Assembly (NCBI GenBank): GCA_017528085.1
Contig: JAFXPH010000002.1
Coordinates: 469,898-533,897, forward strand
Length of the DNA: 64,000 bases
Source of the DNA: Clostridia bacterium
GTDB taxonomy: Bacteria > Bacillota > Clostridia > TANB77 > CAG-508
Direction of reading: 5' to 3'
The notes under the pieces are model-generated. The model was given only the letters and a program-made list of their open reading frames with translations, did no database searches and was not told the DNA's origin. Positions 62,429 through 64,000 of this stretch are shown piece after piece; within the stretch, counting starts at the first letter, position 1; every line of letters begins with the position of its first letter. A program made the translations under genes and the position numbers.

Positions 62429-63511
62429 CTAAAAAGTAACATCAGCATCTATAGGACAAACATTAATCCAAGTATTGCCATCATTTATTTTGATTTCATT
62501 TCCGTTCAAATCTGTATATTTTGTTTGAGATCTTCTTGTATCTTTAGTACATTTTATTTTGATAGCTCTACCATTTGTTAAATAATATCCGTCTAAAGTA
62601 CCTGTTGTTATAACATCTTGTCTACCTTTATTTTCTGTATCTGGTAAATTAAAGTTCTTAGCAAATGTAATTATTAAGTTCTTTGTTGTTGCATCTTCAC
62701 CAGTTTCTCTATCAGTTTGTTTTACACCTTTAGAATATCTAGTATATCTTCCTGTTTCTTCGTTATAAACATATTTAACTACATGTCCTCCACCATATGG
62801 GATTGAAACTTGAGCAGCTTCAAAAGAACCTTCTTGATCTAATTTAACTTCTTCATGAGAATATTTAAGTGGTGTTCCTGTATTTGTTTGGAATGGATAT
62901 CCATATTGTTTTGCAGCAATAGGAATTGTCTCTAAGCTTGTATATGCATTATGTGGAGCTTTTCTAGATTTATCTCTCCAATAAATTGATCCATCATGTC
63001 TATCTTTTCCATCATCAAAGAATTGACCATTGATTGCAGAAATACCGAATGATGCCATATCTTCTCCTGCTTTAGGACTTAATCCTAAGTGTGCATAAAT
63101 TGCATCATATTCCATAGCATAATCCAAGAAATAGTGTCTTGAACTTCTAATTGGTCCAACTTTACCTTCATCTATATCTTTGAATATTGCCATCAATCTT
63201 GTTTCGTTACCTTCAACAATTATTTCATAAACAACAAATGCTTTATTAATATTTGATTGTGGTTGAGCATTTTTGTTGTTGTCTATCATAAATGCGATAG
63301 GTCTATTGTTACTGTTGCTGAATATTTTAAATTCTGATTCATCAGTTTTAGTAACTTTCTTTTCTGTTTTTACAACATTATCTGTTGATGCATCTGCAAC
63401 AACTTGTCCGTCGGATTCTCCACCATTTGTGAAGTATAGTGCGCATCCTACTCCTAATCCAATAATAAGTAGTGCTACAACTACTAAAATTGCAATTTGT
63501 TTTTTCTCCAT
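62429..63511 (-). CDS. DUF3048 (YerB-like) membrane-anchored protein
   Basis: The 360-residue protein has an N-terminal hydrophobic anchor (about 5-28; GVGC looks like a poor lipobox) and the two-part DUF3048 layout: RPIAFMIDNNKNAQPQSNIN and YAHLGLSPKAGEDM in the first half, then YGGGHVVKYVYNEETGRYTR in the second. DUF3048/YerB proteins are surface proteins of unknown function. It interrupts the usual dgkA-era neighbourhood. Confidence 0.88.
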   Translation of the reverse strand: MEKKQIAILVVVALLIIGLGVGCALYFTNGGESDGQVVADASTDNVVKTEKKVTKTDESEFKIFSNSNNRPIAFMIDNNKNAQPQSNINKAFVVYEIIVEGNETRLMAIFKDIDEGKVGPIRSSRHYFLDYAMEYDAIYAHLGLSPKAGEDMASFGISAINGQFFDDGKDRHDGSIYWRDKSRKAPHNAYTSLETIPIAAKQYGYPFQTNTGTPLKYSHEEVKLDQEGSFEAAQVSIPYGGGHVVKYVYNEETGRYTRYSKGVKQTDRETGEDATTKNLIITFAKNFNLPDTENKGRQDVITTGTLDGYYLTNGRAIKIKCTKDTRRSQTKYTDLNGNEIKINDGNTWINVCPIDADVTF

Positions 63512-63524
63512 ATTTTTTTCTCCT

Positions 63525-63914
63525 TTATCCCCCGTATATATTTAAAAAAGTTATTAACTTTGGTAAGAACATCATAATTCCAACAATTACTGATAATAAA
63601 GATGACAATGTAACAGCTCCTGCTGCTACATCCTTGACCATTTTAATTTTTTCATTATAATTTTCATCAACTGCATCAGATAAGTCTTCAATTGCTGTAT
63701 TAAATAGTTCACAAATTAGTACAATAAAAATAACAACAGCAAGAATCATCCACTCGACAAGTGATATTTTAAAAAATATTCCACATATTATTGCAATAAC
63801 TGCGAATATGGATTGAATCAAAATATTTCTCTCATTTTTATATGTATGTCTTATTCCACTAATAGCATTTTTAAAACTACTTAAAAAATTACGATTTTTA
63901 AACTCTGATTTCAT
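63525..63914 (-). CDS. dgkA: Diacylglycerol/undecaprenol kinase
   Basis: The 129-residue protein has the DgkA layout: an amphipathic N-terminus (about 1-30), three hydrophobic helices and the active-site motif ELFNTAIEDLSD (about 67-78). In Gram-positives this enzyme phosphorylates undecaprenol for cell-wall lipid carrier recycling. Its ATG starts one base after the ybeY stop. Confidence 0.95.
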   Translation of the reverse strand: MKSEFKNRNFLSSFKNAISGIRHTYKNERNILIQSIFAVIAIICGIFFKISLVEWMILAVVIFIVLICELFNTAIEDLSDAVDENYNEKIKMVKDVAAGAVTLSSLLSVIVGIMMFLPKLITFLNIYGG

Positions 63915-63915
63915 A

Positions 63916-64000
63916 TTATTCCCTATTGATATTTAAACTCTTTAATACTACTTCTTCCTTAGCACGCATATGTTCTTTTTCATCTTCCTTCATATGATCT
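63916..64000 (-). CDS. ybeY: Endoribonuclease YbeY (C-terminal fragment at window edge)
   Basis: The last 27 codons of a gene running in from the right end in DHMKEDEKEHMRAKEEVV... and ending NINRE. The DH after the edge is part of the HGxLHLxGYDH zinc motif of YbeY and the following acidic helix matches its C-terminus. The ybeY-dgkA-era order supports the call. Confidence 0.85.
   Translation of the reverse strand, partial: DHMKEDEKEHMRAKEEVVLKSLNINRE

Overview
The window is 64 kb of an AT-rich (about 30% G+C by eye), densely packed genome with standard bacterial genes. Several features point to a low-G+C Gram-positive (Firmicutes), most likely a Clostridia-type anaerobe: the S10-spc ribosomal operon order, a zinc-ribbon S14, a tRNA-sensing T-box leader in front of pheST, an AddA-type helicase-nuclease, a long-form hibernation factor, a split transketolase, spoVG with a SigH-like promoter, and FtsEX next to PcsB/EnvC-like hydrolases. 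I cannot name the species. Nearly all genes lie on the minus strand. I place several starts at an internal codon because that is where the ribosome binding site sits.

Layout by region. (1) 1-8092: most of the S10/spc ribosomal operon, read right to left from rpsJ to a truncated rplF. It starts at a near-perfect SigA promoter and has a 250-nt leader that folds as a terminator/antiterminator switch. (2) 8136-17430: accessory genes. These include a GT-C-like membrane protein, an acidic membrane-anchored protein, a truncated SPFH protein, a GC-richer intracellular alpha-amylase-family enzyme, a catalytically dead signal-peptidase homologue next to a DivIVA-like coiled-coil protein, and three overlapping genes for small secreted or membrane proteins behind an MFS transporter. 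(3) 17531-17802: tRNA-Phe, tRNA-Asp and tRNA-Val. (4) 17982-26966: ctpA, two M23 peptidoglycan hydrolases and ftsEX (a cell-wall cleavage module), split transketolase, and two small membrane proteins. (5) 27028-34506: addA and pheST with its T-box. (6) 34522-39012: a five-gene unit encoding a large membrane-anchored surface protein, a beta-propeller-like protein and three small partners, two of them under 50 residues. (7) 39137-43840 (mostly plus strand): tRNA-Leu, an AAA ATPase, a secreted protein, a strikingly GC-rich 82-residue orphan gene with its own promoter and terminator bracketed by a 14-bp inverted repeat, spoVG and murC. (8) 43883-58173: a 14-kb, 13-gene unit encoding a divergent Tad/type II-like secretion or pilus machine. 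(9) 58395-64000: HAD phosphatase, hpf, an unknown membrane protein, recO, era, a DUF3048 protein, dgkA and the end of ybeY.

The most interesting locus is region 8. It has a CpaB/SAF-like protein, two degenerate ParA/MinD-type proteins, a CpaF-type ATPase with an N-terminal membrane anchor, and a single protein that appears to carry both TadB- and TadC-like halves. These are followed by eight small or large single-pass proteins. Five of the eight share a motif that I read as one new paralogous family; three of those five begin with the same leaderless sequence MENA(T/S)KA. No prepilin peptidase and no classical pilin leader is visible, so this looks like a Tad-derived surface machine with unprocessed subunits. 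Function and novelty are inferences that need homology searches.
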